From assembly GCA_003344405.1 (NCBI GenBank), contig NOWV01000003.1:930001-994000 (forward strand): DNA of 64,000 nucleotides, in the 5' to 3' direction. The DNA comes from Trichoplax sp. H2 (lineage: Eukaryota; Placozoa; Uniplacotomia; Trichoplacea). Each line of letters starts with the position of its first letter. Position 1 is the stretch's first letter. Below the pieces are notes generated by a model that saw nothing but the letters and a program-made list of their open reading frames with translations, did not search any database and was not told the DNA's origin. Below, piece by piece: positions 1 to 13,200 of the stretch. Position numbers and translations under genes: made by a program.

Positions 1-829
1 GCTCTGAAAAGGTGTTCTATCTTATCAAAGCACTAATACGAATTGCAGGAAAATTTTCAATCAAAGCATTTCCTTACTATTTCTATTTTCTTGTTATTAC
101 TCTCTAGGAGATCAAAAGAGCAATCATTGAGGAGAAGTTAGAAACTGCTCAAAGAGAAGAAAAAGAAAAAATAACAGCAGAACGACGCGAATTGTACAGT
201 AAAAGAAGAAGTGAACAAGCCGAGTTGAGAGATATTGAAAGGAAACTAGAAAGGATTGAAATGGTTAGTCTTTTTCATCATATTTTAAGAAACAGCTTTC
301 ACTTACAAATGTCCTTATTACTAATATTTGGCAGGAAAAGAGAATGCAAGATTATTACAATGATTTAGGTATATTTATCAAAACTAAAACTTCTCCGCAG
401 TTATTTTATCTTCCTGCTGAGCATAACGATAAAACCCGAGAACTATTAGAAAGTTCGAACAAAGAAATACAAGGTATTTTCTGTATTGCAAGAAGTATTT
501 CAACTACGAATGTCATTCCTTAACTTTGTATAAATTACTTGTGAACAGAACTGCATTCTAGTCGCCTCAAAGAACTAGAAGATCACGAGGCAAACATTCA
601 AAAATTGATTGCAGAACGTCGTAGACGTAACGCCGAAGGAGCAGCTATGGATGTTGCTGAAGAAAAACATTTGCAGGAGGATATAGATGACAAAACGAAA
701 ACTATGGACGAAAATAACGATGGAAATGATAATTCTATGGACGTAGAAAAAGCTAACGAAGTCACTGAAGATAGAGAGGACGCAAATACGGAAGAAAAGG
801 ATGACGACGTGGAAATGAATGAGGTATAA
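1..829 (+). CDS. PNN: Pinin, 3' part of the gene
   Basis: Pinin is a nuclear-speckle protein that binds the exon-junction complex and splicing factors, and has also been found at desmosomes. Exons seen here are 1-11 (end of an exon whose start lies outside), 108-263, 335-473 and 549-829, with phases 0, 0 and 1 at their junctions. The reading contains the pinin core: a charged coiled coil with ERREL, then RSEQAELRDIERKLE, then FIKTKTSPQLFYLPA, which matches the family signature KTKPHLFYIPG. After the core the protein becomes acidic and ends at 829. The long arginine/serine-rich tail of vertebrate pinin is absent. The N-terminal exons lie upstream of the window. The family call is firm; the short C-terminus could reflect an alternative 3' exon that I did not see. 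Confidence 0.9.
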
Positions 830-2122
830 AATTAGTCAGGTTGTATTATAAGGTAATTTTGGACATTTGTATTGATATTATTGGTGTAGCAGGTCAATTG
901 GTGTCTAATTTTAAGTTATATCCGAACAATCGTTTTACCTTTCGTGGGTAATGTTGTTATACACTTAATGATGCGTAAATTCCATCAGCTGCTGTTCTAC
1001 AAATTTATGATGTGGATTATAACTCTTTCTACTCGGAACATTTTTATCTGGTGTTGTGTACTGTACGTTCTAAGTTCGATATGATGTTATGAGATGATAA
1101 GTCGATTCATATATTAGAGTAGTATACACTCTTGATGGCATTTTGTCATTGTAAATTGAAAAGAAATATATTGCATTATGGATATCAAATAAATGCATTA
1201 TAGAATGATTATTTAGAAAATGATCCACTTAAGTAATTTATGAACTATCATATACTGTAGTAATCGAAATAAGCTAAGAGCGTTGATGTAGTGTTTGATA
1301 GCTGGATACGTTATCTGCTCGTAGTTTTGGTGATTTTGAGCACACTGCCCCAATTTTTATATCTGGTCACTAACGACGCAATTAGACTAAGTTAATCGTC
1401 CCGTGCAGTTATGAGAAATTCTTATTGGAATATAATACAGCACTTAAACATGATTACGGGAAATTATAACAATTAGAAGATCATAAAATCACTAACTATC
1501 ACATGTGAAATAAATTTTTACATGCATACGAGCCTACTTATTAAGATGGATCAGTTGTTGTCTGTATATACATATATATATATACTGTATATACCTGTGA
1601 TTTTAAAGGACGGGAATTGTAAAATATCAATTTGTACATAGCTACAAATTGTGTTAATACAATTACGTATCTTCACGTATGCATTGGTATCATTGCTTGA
1701 ATCTTTTTCACGTACATCTGTAGTGCTCTTGCGATCGACTCCTACAGTATTTTGCATTACAGTTAACTTCAGTATACCATAGATCAAAAAGACACAATCC
1801 ACAGAAATAAATGTATACATGTATACTATAGCTGCAACGAGATGCTATTTTTATGGCAATAGACTTAATACAAAAATTTTAACTACTCTCTAGTGTCGCA
1901 TTTTTTCTCTTTCAGTCAAACCAAAGAATATAAAACTTTATTAGATACTAATTATCATATGGTATCATATTTCTATTTACATACGCGCAAAATGTTATAC
2001 AGAAGTATGGATTAATTTATGTACATTAATCAATATATCGTAACAACTTCTTATATGACAATATGTACCAAAATATAACATGATTGGATTAGAAAAATTT
2101 GGCAGGCAAGCAATAATAAATT
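830..2122. other. Gap between PNN and carboxypeptidase (tail-to-tail)
   Basis: AT-rich DNA between two convergent genes. I find no convincing exon. A short (TA)n stretch lies near 1568-1590. Palindromic GTAC words occur only singly. An 89-residue open frame on the minus strand at 1551-1820 has no recognisable domain and looks fortuitous. Confidence 0.6.
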
Positions 2123-5100
2123 TTAGCCAAACCAAGTTTTACCCAATCTACAAAGTCTGGATTTTTCCTTTCTAATGCAGTATTTGAACTTGCCGACAAT
2201 AAAACGTTTTTTATCTCTATAATAAATTCCAAATAGTATGATCAATATAAATGCGGTACACAGTAGGAAGGTGTTAAAATGATTTGCTGAATATACGCCG
2301 CTATTTATAAATTCCTTCCATCCTTGGGCGACCTATTCATTTGGAAAGAAACGTTACGTATGCTTTTACTAAATTCGAATTCCATAACACCTTACAATTT
2401 CTGTATATTTATCAGTATAGTATAAAATTAATATAATAACGATATGTATTCAGTATAACAGTAAGCTATACGAATGCCCACTTTGCTCATTACGAATAGA
2501 TAAGTAATAACATGTAATTAAGGCAATATACGTTGGTGCATTAAACCTTTGAGCTAACAATACTGTATGATGGTTCGCAATCAATCAACTCATTGTATCA
2601 CGGGTATTTACATTAGCATTGGCTTAAATTATTTAATAATACTGTAGTAGTAATTTAAACTTAAAAGGATTCTCCTAATCTATTAATCATCTCATGTTAT
2701 ACATACCTTGAAGTTAAAATTCTGTTCTTCTTGGTTAACTTGATCAATCATGCCGGACATTTGTGAATGAACTTGCAAGCTATTGTCATATAAATTGAGT
2801 TTTGCATCAAAAAGATGCTTGTTTTGATTTCTTTGCAGCTTTTTTTGAATTAGGCTAGTTAATCCAGCCACAAAAATTGGATAAATGGATTCTAAAGCAG
2901 CCTAAATATCGTAGAGGTTAAAATTTTATATTTATTTATTAGAACTTGTGAAACTATTATTGATAATACGGTGTGACTTTAGTGCCTAATGCTTAAAATG
3001 CAAGTGAAAAAGAGGTAATAAACCTAGTAGGCTAATACCTTTAGATCTTGAGAGTGAGGATTAAACAAATCGAAGCAGCGCTTATTTGAATTATCACCAT
3101 TACCCCACAACTCGATGGCGAATGAGAAGGGGATCTATTCATATGATATGAATAAATATTAACAGTAAATATCGTACTACTATAAGTTACACGATATCTC
3201 TGCTGCTATTGATAGCATCGAGCTAACTTTTATTATCCTCATAATATCCTCTATTAAAATTTATCTGCACCCACTGGTATTACTAGTTAAAAATGATTTA
3301 TTAAATTTTTATTTTAAATCATTTATCTTTATCCCTACATTTCGTTTCCCTGCCATATAATCAAACACCGTACCATCAGCTGCATAGTCATTTAAGTCGT
3401 ACGCATGGCCGTATGTAAATTTAGAAGCACTGCTCTTAGCCATTATTGAGGCCAATTTCAGCTGTTCTTTAATATTTGCGGGCTTTCGACCTATTTTCTG
3501 GGACATACTGTCTGCAAAAATAATACCATTAATATGTTTATGCATTTAGCAATTGGCTTAGTGTAGTAAATCACACTGTGCCATCGATTAATTAGAATTT
3601 AGTAACCTATGCTTGAAACTCATTCGATATTACTTAGGACGTGGGTACAATTTCAGAACGACTCACTACACTTTCATACTGTGTTCTTACTGGTTAATTG
3701 TGAAAGACATTTTTATCGTTATTACTTTTGTGTTAGACGTAGAAGACATGGTCTACGTTGGAAAAACTGAGAAAAAATTAGCTATGGTACAGTATAAGTA
3801 TCGTATGGGAGACCAATGTAACCTAGCACATTTGATAGAAAAATCTCTCATTCAATTATAATTATTATATCGAAATTAGTATGATACTTACCGGAATATG
3901 GTACGTATATATGCTTAATACCAGCATGTAGAGAGAAGAAAGCATCAAATTCGTATTGACTTGTTAAATCAAGCAAGACGTTGCATTCTGGTTCTAATTG
4001 ATTAAGACGTTTAAAGTATTAAAGAATGAAAACAAAAAAACTTCATATTATTTTTGGTAATCTGTGTAATAATTTAACCATAAAAACAGGCAAACATAGA
4101 ATATAACAAATTCACAATTACGTTTACCATTAATCCCGATATCAAGTTTAAGCCTTTCACTAGTATCGTATTATATCAATTCAAGTAAAATATCTGAGAT
4201 GATAACATCTCCTCGAGCTCGTAATTGACTAATGAATCTTAATCCTTGACTTTGTATAACTCTTATACACTATGTATCGTACAAACCGAACCTCTGATAC
4301 CGCTAATCGTACATATAGCTAAATTACTTGGTATATGCATGAGCTAACTCTAAGGACGAGGTGATATCTTGAAAGCAATAGCGAACTATAGCTACCTAGC
4401 ACAGGGCGATATCACATAGCTGGTATAATAGTCATACTGTTAACAGCTAGTTTAAGTTGAAAATTATAATACTTTTAATAAATGCAGAACTAACATGCAA
4501 TTTCAGGCTCTACTTAGCATAATAGTATTTCATATTAACATCGATTTGCATATTCATTTATTATTTTTAATTTCGTTAACTGTAAAGAATATTTAGTTAT
4601 GGTGTCATAAAATAGATTTAATAAAGAGATTTTGCATCAAATTAATTATCGGTTTCTATTCGAATTAAATCATTTTTATCGAGAATATTACATTAACCTA
4701 TGACAAATGGAGCGTAGATAATTTTTGTTAGTTAAGCTTATACTAATTTCTTAAAGTGGTTTTACCACCTAGAACCATGCATGCATAATATTTTACCAGT
4801 ACATCAAAATTTAGCACTTGATATAAAAAATACAAGTTGCAACACAGTTAGGTTGCGGCTCTGCGACTTTCATTGGTGAAGGTTTGCCCTACATGTAACT
4901 CTACCTGATTGATGTTGCATATCGACCAAATAGAAAGTATCAATTTTAATTTACCTGAGAAAGAATGTGGACCGCGATATTCTTCATCTTCCTTATTACT
5001 GGAACTGCCGCTTCCACCAAATTGCCATTCAAAATTTCTATTTAAATCTACTCCAGTACTAGTACCTCTCCAACAATAATTTCGAGTTCGTTCCGCATAC

Positions 5101-5648
5101 TTGCGACCATCAGGATTCAACATTACGATAATAAATAGATCTACGTAAGTTAAAATGTAATGACTGAAGCGATAGGCAGCATTATCCATTGGCTTTTTAT
5201 CACCGCTATGTTTTAATCCATTGGTTATATTGGTTAGCAAGAAAATGACACTTTCCGTTGGAATCAGTTCTCTTGCATGTTCGCCGCTAGATATTAAAAG
5301 TTTTACTCTTTTTTTACTACTGTCATTCCTCCAGTAATTTGTAATGTTTTGTTTTTTTAGATGAGTGAAGTTAGTAACACGTACTAATAGCTGTGGTTCG
5401 CCTAAACGAGAGACATAAGATAAATCCAGTCTAATATAGTCTTTGAAATTATCAGCCAAGGTTATTATAAGTTCCTTGGTAGTTTTATAATTATGATAAA
5501 TATTATAATCCGGATAGTATAATTCTTGTCTAGGTTTAACATCGCCACATTCAGCTAGGTAAGGGTGGAAGCCTTTCACATCGATTTTTAAAAGTACTAT
5601 CGTTAACAATAATAAAATGCTGGATCTAATCGATTGAATTAAAATCAT
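2123..5648 (-). CDS. M14 zinc carboxypeptidase with C-terminal membrane anchor
   Basis: Six exons on the minus strand: 4955-5648, 3892-3993, 3511-3339, 3134-3039, 2901-2707 and 2332-2123. The phases agree and give about 489 residues. The start has a hydrophobic signal peptide (residues about 8-25). M14 catalytic features are all visible: zinc ligands H and E in GEHARE, NPDGRKY, the substrate-binding Arg in GVDLNRNF, third zinc ligand His in FFSLHAGIKHIYVPYS, and the catalytic Glu in IPFSFAIELWG. The last exon encodes a transmembrane segment (FLLCTAFILIILFGIYY) and a short basic tail. The enzyme is therefore probably type I and anchored at the cell surface or in a vesicle, removing C-terminal residues from peptides. 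It resembles the M14 group that contains plant secreted carboxypeptidases more than pancreatic CPA. There is no propeptide. Substrate preference cannot be read from the sequence. Confidence 0.9.
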
Positions 5649-7939
5649 CTTTTTCTTCTTTCACAGATTTGTGCTGCAGCACACAAAATATGATCGCAAC
5701 AGATCCAACGGACTACATGGAACTTCTCAGTATCCGGCAAGGTTCTTAATGTTTAATTGAAATATTCGACTACAAGTTGATTAGCTTACCCTATCAGTTT
5801 TCCAATATTCAATGGCTTACTAGTTAAATGTAATTGTAAACCAAGTAACAGTTTACGCGTACACTAAAAAGCTACCGTAGTGTTTCAATGCAATATCTAC
5901 CTTCACGTTGATATTATAATTTTTAGCAGGTGTAAAAAAAATTTCGAAGCTTACACTTCCCTCTATCTATACCAGATAGCAATATACTATACATCAAATA
6001 AATAATATATTGATTAACAGCTATGTATGGTTAAGCGTTATTTGTTTAACTTTATTTATTTACTGTATGTCGAAGCTGATCCTGAATGCTACTTGTTACT
6101 TATAAACTCTACTACTGCTACACGAATAGTATACAGTATATTAATCTGTATACAAATAACGTACGGTACGGTATATTAATTATAGCAGTATATAATTATG
6201 ATATAAAATGACCTTCAATGCGGTTGTCAATAATAATATATTAAAACGATTGTATTAGTATGCAGCCGCAGTCGGTAAGGTTAAAAACTAGCTATTGTCA
6301 TTAAATCATTATCATTACATTATAATAAACCTCAACATTGAGAGCTTAATACATACAAGAAAGCTTTTGTATTATTAAATGAATTCGGTCTAGTTCCAAC
6401 TGTCCGGTACTGTAAATAAGAATTTAATTTATTCCGTGTTTTTTAATATCCTTTTTATGTACAGTACTGTAATAAAAAGGGTCAATAGACTAAGCTGGAA
6501 ATTTATTTCTGCGAGCCTGTAGAAAACTAGACGTTTTAAGTACAGTCGTAGCTTTCTGTACATGGATAATTAAAAATCTACGCTTGAATTATACCGTACT
6601 TGCAGAGGTTTTATACGCCCCTCTTTTTTCTTACAAGTCCTTGACTAATAATAACATAAGGCGTGGAGGATCTACAAAGATTTTAGCCTTCGAACATAAA
6701 AAATTACGTTACATAATTTAGTTTAAATAGTGAGGTAAAATTTGTAGCATCAGTAACTTTATTCGTGTATTTTTTAAAATAATTAAATTGTAATAACAAT
6801 TACAGCTATTGTGATATGACGGTTAATGATGTATAATCGTGCAAGGTGTATGCACATATTGCACATGGTACTGCAAACCATATTAACAAAAAATGAAGAA
6901 AAATGCGCTGTACAGTAATTTAACGGACTGATAAATGCTAACTTTGCAAATTCTTTCTCTACTCCATTATCAATCGTAAGTGCATATCTCAATTTGTTCT
7001 TTAAGGTGGAAAAATGAAGTGTGATGACGTCCATTACGTGATTAAATAAGTAATTAATAACTACTGCACGAGGTTTATACATACAACAGTAAAATTTACG
7101 ATAGGTGAAAGATGATAGGTAGAGAACTCGTCTACTGTGCAAATAAGTGTACAGCCAGCACTGAATACAATAGGATCGTTCAGAATTAGCTAAAGTTATG
7201 TTTTTAGTCCTCAGCATCGATATTCTAACGACTGCAGTATTAGGCACGATGCCAGCAAAGTATAGTATGCACACTCTAAGCTAACTTTAATTTAATCAGG
7301 CTTTCATGATTTGCAGACATCAAGTCGTTAATTCTCTGGACATAAAAATATCTATATATTTAATTAAAACCATGGCTTCTTCTAGTTTTAAAGTGCAGCA
7401 TAATGCAACATTCAGTACAGCGTAATGATGTGCATTGCTCAATTTTTTTTATTCTAAAAGCCGTCTTGCTTTGGCTAGCAAGTTCATTTTACGACGATTG
7501 CAGTTAAGTTGGCGCCGAAACTACAAGTCAGTCGTATGCAAATGTGCTTACAGCTGATTTAGAATAAACAATATCGCGCATCTTAATTAACTTAGCTCCT
7601 GCTTTATTAATTGTAATTGCAATCATCATAGCTCGACTTTCCTGGAGTGAGAAATTGCGATTGTAACAGCTTTCAGAATAGAAGAAAATTTAGGCACCTA
7701 CAGTGTTTGGATACGAATACACCAGAAGTCTGCATGTACAGTACTATTAGGTGGAACGTCTAGTGATAGACTAGTCAAATTTCTCTGTAGTGTGCTGTAT
7801 TATATTTATTCGAGTGATTTATTACTATTTCATTGTCAAGTCAAAAGCCTGTTTAGGCTACCTTAAGATATTACTGTACTCTACTTAACTAGGCATATAA
7901 TTGCGCCATCGTTAAGTCGTAGAACAGTATAAACGTTTC

Positions 7940-8080
7940 TAGGCAACCCTGTACACTGTACACTCAGTGTACAGTACTGTATGTCTTTACAAGTTGATCA
8001 ACGGTTAACAGCATGATACTAGACGCAAAGCAGCAAACTGTACAGTACACTAGTACAGTATGTACTGTATGTCTTTACAA
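7940..8080. repeat. GTACT/AGTAC palindromic pentamer cluster
   Basis: Runs of GTACT and its reverse complement AGTAC meet in palindromes such as CTGTACAG. This is the first dense cluster of a family found through the whole window, and it lies in the divergent gap upstream of TRMT61B. Confidence 0.75.
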
Positions 8081-8230
8081 GTACTGAAGGACAGACTGAC
8101 TGAGACAGCGCAAAGCTCAGAGTCCCCTGTTGGAGGAAAATACTCATCCAAAATGAATAAATTTCAGTACAGCTGCTGCAAGGTGTACGTTGATCAACGG
8201 TTAACAGCATGATAGTAGACGCAAAGCAGC
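7993..8230. repeat. 42-bp direct repeat pair
   Basis: The segment at 7993-8034 (starting gttgatcaacggttaacagc) recurs at 8189-8230 with one visible base change. A second short word, gtactgtatgtctttacaag, is also present twice, at about 7974 and 8063. The pair brackets part of the GTACT cluster, which suggests local segmental duplication. Confidence 0.8.
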
Positions 8231-8332
8231 GAAATACTCAACCTTAACATTCAAAATGATTGTAGTTGATATAGATTAATCGTAGTAAGTGATTAATTAT
8301 ACTGTAATTAGTAGTAGTAGAGGGAATCTAGA

Positions 8333-9992
8333 ATGTCGAACAATTGCTACCGTTCATTGCTCAGGCTGCCAGTTGTGAAATATGTAGGCTTTAGTCGTTG
8401 TTGCAGCTGGATCATGTCGACCGGTGTAAATCTCCTTCATACAATTAATGATGCTAGCTTAGAATCACCATTTAAGTACGATGAAATTGTAATGGCTGAG
8501 CATCGAAAAGGTAGAAAACGACTATTTCGACTAACTGTGGGAGGCCAATTTGCATCCCCTCTAGGTATCATCCCTTACGCACAAATTGTTGGTACCAATG
8601 AAAGGTCTACAAGCTTTGCTTCGCATCAAGTACTCTTCTACAGACCTACTCTCGAAGATTACATATTACATATGAAGAGAGGACCTACCGTTACCTATCC
8701 TAAGGATGCAGCAGCTATGGTAACTATGATGGATATTGGCTGTGGTAGCAAGGTTCTAGAATCTGGATCTGGATCCGGAGGACTAACTTTATTTCTCTCA
8801 CGTGCAGGTACGGACAGTAATATAACTAATTAATTACTGTATACTCATAGGAGAGCAGAATTTGCATATTGGAAATATGTCACTAGAACGAAATAGTTAC
8901 GGATAAAAAGATATCTTTATAGTCTGCTTGTATAAAATTGGTTTGAAAGGTTAAAGAATGCAGTACGACTTACAAGTATGCTACAGTTTAAAAATAGCAC
9001 TGAGGTACAATCAATTGTAGTAAACTTCACTATCGTACAGTATAATATAATATAATATCCGTATTTTAACTTTCATTGTACTGTACTGGACCTAGTTGGT
9101 AATGAAGGCCGTATCGATAGTTATGAAGTAAGATCTGGTCATTTAGAGATTGCGAGAAAAAACGTGCAAGCATGGAAAGGATCTTGGAATGTTAACCATT
9201 TGCAGACATGGCCAGATAATATTTATTTCTTTCATCAAGATGTTATTAAGGCTCTTACAATGCCTACAGATGTTTTCGACGCGGTAAATATCTCATAAAA
9301 TGCACAGTGCTTATACACAGTATAGTGAAAGATGGCACAATAATTTGCAAGGCTTCTATACATGGCAGCTTGTAGTATTTCTTATCGAGCAGTTACAATG
9401 CTTTACCATTATATTATTAACAACTTCATACCGTATGTTTGATCTTGTCTAATTTTACACAATTAATTATTGACGTTATTAGGTTGCATTAGACCTACAA
9501 GATTTATCGGATGTTCTTCCGTTTGTGTTGAAAGTATTACGGATTGGCAGACCAGTTGTCGCTTACTTGCCTAAGTACGTAAACCCGTTGATACTATTAC
9601 AAAATTAATAGTAAATAGATTTTGCCGAAAAATTGATAATATATTAATTACAAAACCGTTATTTAGTATCACTCAGGTCATAACAACACTGCAGCATATT
9701 AAGCAGCAATCATTGCCATTTAGTTTGGATAGAGTAGTCGAAGTCTATCATAAATTATGGCACATTGCCCCATCTAAGACACTCAACTTCAGCTCTGGAG
9801 CGACCCACTCGGAATCGAATGCAAAGAAAAACGATTATGATTACTACTTAGCTCGACCTTCTCATGCACAGCATCCACACACCGGTATCGAAAATGTCTT
9901 TATAAATCCTTTAATATTACTAAATTTTATATCAGAATATTAACTTTTAAGCAGTTGAGGTTATTTATCTTTTAGTCATAAATATAATTTGA
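8333..9992 (+). CDS. TRMT61B: Mitochondrial tRNA (adenine-58-N1)-methyltransferase
   Basis: TRMT61B transfers a methyl group from AdoMet to A58 of mitochondrial tRNAs. Exons are 8333-8807, 9096-9283, 9483-9574 and 9667-9884, with a tentative last exon 9955-9992. Visible family features are YRPTLEDYILHMKRGP followed by TYPKDA, AdoMet motif I VLESGSGSGGLTLFLSRA, then GRIDSYEVR, WPDNIYFFHQDV, the catalytic-region sequence VALDLQD, and the C-terminal ARPSHAQHPHT, which matches ARPVHWQPGHT in the vertebrate enzyme. The N-terminus (about 30 residues, rich in Cys, Arg and Ser) is a plausible mitochondrial presequence. The C-terminal end is uncertain. I prefer splicing at 9884, giving a tail like the expected FLVKL segment; reading through would instead stop at 9943. 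Human TRMT61B, not the nuclear TRMT61A, is the better match. Confidence 0.9.
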
Positions 9993-10170
9993 AATTAAAA
10001 TTTTATATTTACATCGTTCTTGATTTTTTTACTTATCTAATCACAAGCCTTCATTATAAAGATGATAAGAATAGAATAGGATTGACTCGTGTAAGTTATT
10101 ACGATGATTCTAGAGTAATTAGAGTAGCAGTAACTTTTTAATTGGGTAATATACATTGGTATCAACAGTA

Positions 10171-10250
10171 CTACTACTTCTTCGACAGGTGTGCGAATTC
10201 GGATACCCATCACTATCATAATATCTACGATATTTCGAAATTCCTTCTGG
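10171..10250 (-). pseudogene. Partial tandem copy of the last NRDE2 exon
   Basis: This segment repeats 10272-10351, part of the terminal NRDE2 exon, at an offset of 101 bp, with roughly 85-90 percent identity by eye. Its translation on the minus strand keeps the recognisable IRIRTPVEEV motif. It lies directly after the NRDE2 stop codon (10252-10254), so it is not translated as part of that protein and appears to be decaying. Confidence 0.8.
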
Positions 10251-10251
10251 A

Positions 10252-13200
10252 CTACTGCTTCTCCATTAGTAATTCTACTTCTTCGACAGGTGTGCGAATT
10301 CTAATATCCTTCTCTACCATAATATCTACGATATTTTGAAATTCTTCCGGGAAATAACATACTCCATCCATATAAATATCCTAAATTCAGATTTTACATT
10401 ATTATTAGTATCAATCACGTAAGGGCATGTTATGATTATTGCAGTAGCACATATCAATGGCATTCTTAACTCCTATCAGTTTTTAAAACTGTATGTTGTA
10501 CCTTAGCCCATGGACAACTTTGAAGTCCTCGATAAAAGACTGCTTTGGCATTTGCAGCGTTTCCTTGACTCATCTAAATATACCGAATTTGCGTAAATAA
10601 CAAGAAGCTATTTTATTAAATCTTTTAAATTGAAATTTTCACGTTTCTGATGAAATATCGAATGTACGAATATGGCTTACGAGAAATTTACGGTTTTAAC
10701 ATTACTTACTTCATAACGCATGTAATCTCTCCAAATTGCTATGCAATGTTTAGTCCAAGGACTAACAATTGCACGTTCGTAGATGGATCGCACTCTATGA
10801 CTAATGCCAGTATCAATGGAGGATAGCCCATCTGACGTTATAGTCGTATTATTAGTTGGATTTAATTGGTTATTAAAGGTATGCAACCTAAATTCTTCTT
10901 GCTGCATTGCGATAAGCCATGGTAACGATGATGAACTTCGGCTGATTACATTATCAAAATAACGCCTCATACGTCCCATAACAAACATTTGCGTTTCATT
11001 GTTAGCAAAAGTAGATAGAAGATCCAAATTGTATGGGTATCTATTCAGAGCTTCAATGTTAAATTGGCGCTTCGTATTATAAGAACAATATGTGGTATCA
11101 GTATGAATTTTGTAGAGAAGTAATTGATTAACGGTTAATTTTTCTAATAGAAAATTCAGTGCTGACATATTTTGTGATAGTTTTAATTGCAAAAATGAAT
11201 CTTTAATTGATGATATTGTCGATTCGAATACATTAGAAGCAGATTCCAGGTTGTTTATGAGATATTCAAATATTGCATGGCAAAATGTGAGATTAATAAT
11301 ATGTTTACATTTTTCTTCTACACTTGAATTAATATTTTCTGAATTTATAGATGAAAATAAATTATCCCTAATGTTATTCATATACTTTTTACAACGAAGA
11401 ATTTCAGTTGATGACAACGTAGTGGATGAAATTGATTTTGAAAAATCCTTTGCTTTATCAGCTAGAATGGATATTACATTGAGTACCGTATTTTGGACGT
11501 TTTCAGTGATAACAGAGTTTAAGGATTCATCATATAGATTTAATTCCAGTTCTATATAGGCCTTAATAACAGCAGTTAGAAATACCATTGAATTTGTCTT
11601 TTTTGACATGTCCAAGACCTGTTCCAGAATTCTTTTCGCCAAGTCAAGGTTGCCTAAGATCATCTCTAATCTAGCATATGCTAGCCAAATCTCGATATTG
11701 CTTCTGTTTAATGATTGTCTAAGAAAATTTTTGCAAAATTTTTCGAAGTTCTTATTTTTAACCATTTGCGACTTCTGATGTGTTGGGTTGCTTCTTATTA
11801 ACCCGTTACAGGTGATTACTTTGCATTTATAAGCAACATAATTTATCCATATCAGTGCTAGCCTTGTGTAATTATGTGCACTAAATAATGATAGCGATTG
11901 TGCAAATATATTTGAGATAAATGCTTCCATATCGGTCCATCGTAAAGATTCTGCATTGATGAAGGTCCATCCGTGATAACCTTGCATTTTAAAGCCTGGG
12001 CATAGCCGCACTTGATTTACATGAGTATATGTTAGCTGATCGAATCGTAGGTCTTCTTCAAGTGATGATGCCTCGAGTAACATTATCGGCACTCCTAAAA
12101 ATTGGAGGAATTTAATAATGATTTCTAATTTTAGCGTTTCTGATGCGATGATAAAAAGGCAAGAATTTATGTCATCGAATAAAACTAATCGATCGACGTC
12201 TTCACAATCATCTTCGGTTTCTCCTTTCAGTCGGTTCGGCTTCCACGGTAACCATCCTTTACCTCTACGATATTTTTCAAGGTTGTTCCAAGCTTTCCAT
12301 AATGGTTTGTCCTTTACAACGCTTTCATCATCTTCAGTATCTGAATTAGATATTTCTCCATTTGATTTATCGATAGTGAAATTTGATCCCTAATTTATAA
12401 CGATCAAAGGAATTAAAGAAAGTAAATTTATCGTAAATAATTAGGTGCATCGTATGCTACGTTTCACATGACATGTTACAGAGTATTAATTTATTGCTCA
12501 ATCTATCATATAAATGAAGTCAATAATTAAAATACGAGGGATATTAGGTGTAATAACCGTATTACTGACCTTTTCTTCAACACTTTTCATCCATTCATGC
12601 CATCCGCTAGCGTTTACTTCTCCAAATCGCGCAATATTACTATCCCAGAAAGTTTCAAAAAAAGCCACTCGTCCTGTTAGGGTCGATGTGTCACAGATTT
12701 GATTGGGGCAAAAACAGTTAAATTCTATTAAGGCTTGAAAGCATGCTATTGCTTTTTCAGTGTGACCGACTTGAGCTAGAAAAGAGCATTTTTGAAGGAA
12801 AATTTTTATCATTCCTTCCTCAGCATTAGATTCGCAGCCATGCGATACTAAATTACCCTCCTTTATATTCGACAAGTTATCTAAGCATTGATCATATAAG
12901 GAAATCAAACGAGTGGCAGAAAATGAAGAAAATCTAGCTTGGGAATAAAGTAGATAATATCTCCATATTATAGATCGGTTAGGGTAAGTAAAAGTTAGTT
13001 TTTTCCATCTTTTTTCCAGCTGGTCATTATCCCAAACTTCGGCACATAATTGCATATGACCCAATATTAATTCCATAGATGTAGGATTTGCTTCGAGTGC
13101 TCGCTCATAAATAGCAATTTTTCGTTCTGTTAAAGCCTTTCTCTTAATATTAGCAGTGAATTTATCTGCATAAGTATCCTGAAATTGAATAAATTGTAAC

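Larger units (their letters stand above)
5649..8332. promoter_or_regulatory. Head-to-head gap between carboxypeptidase and TRMT61B
   Basis: A 2.7-kb region holding the 5' ends of two divergent genes. No exon was recognised. It carries a GTACT-type palindromic cluster at about 7940-8080 and a 42-bp direct repeat (7993 and 8189). A 163-codon open frame on the minus strand at 6783-7274 has no domain, no splice partner and a random composition. Confidence 0.55.

Noticed and set aside
6783-7274. 163-codon open frame on the minus strand.
   Set aside because: Rich in Cys, Tyr and Ile with no domain, no splice partner and no conservation that I recognise. It is long, but possible by chance in 64 kb of AT-rich DNA.
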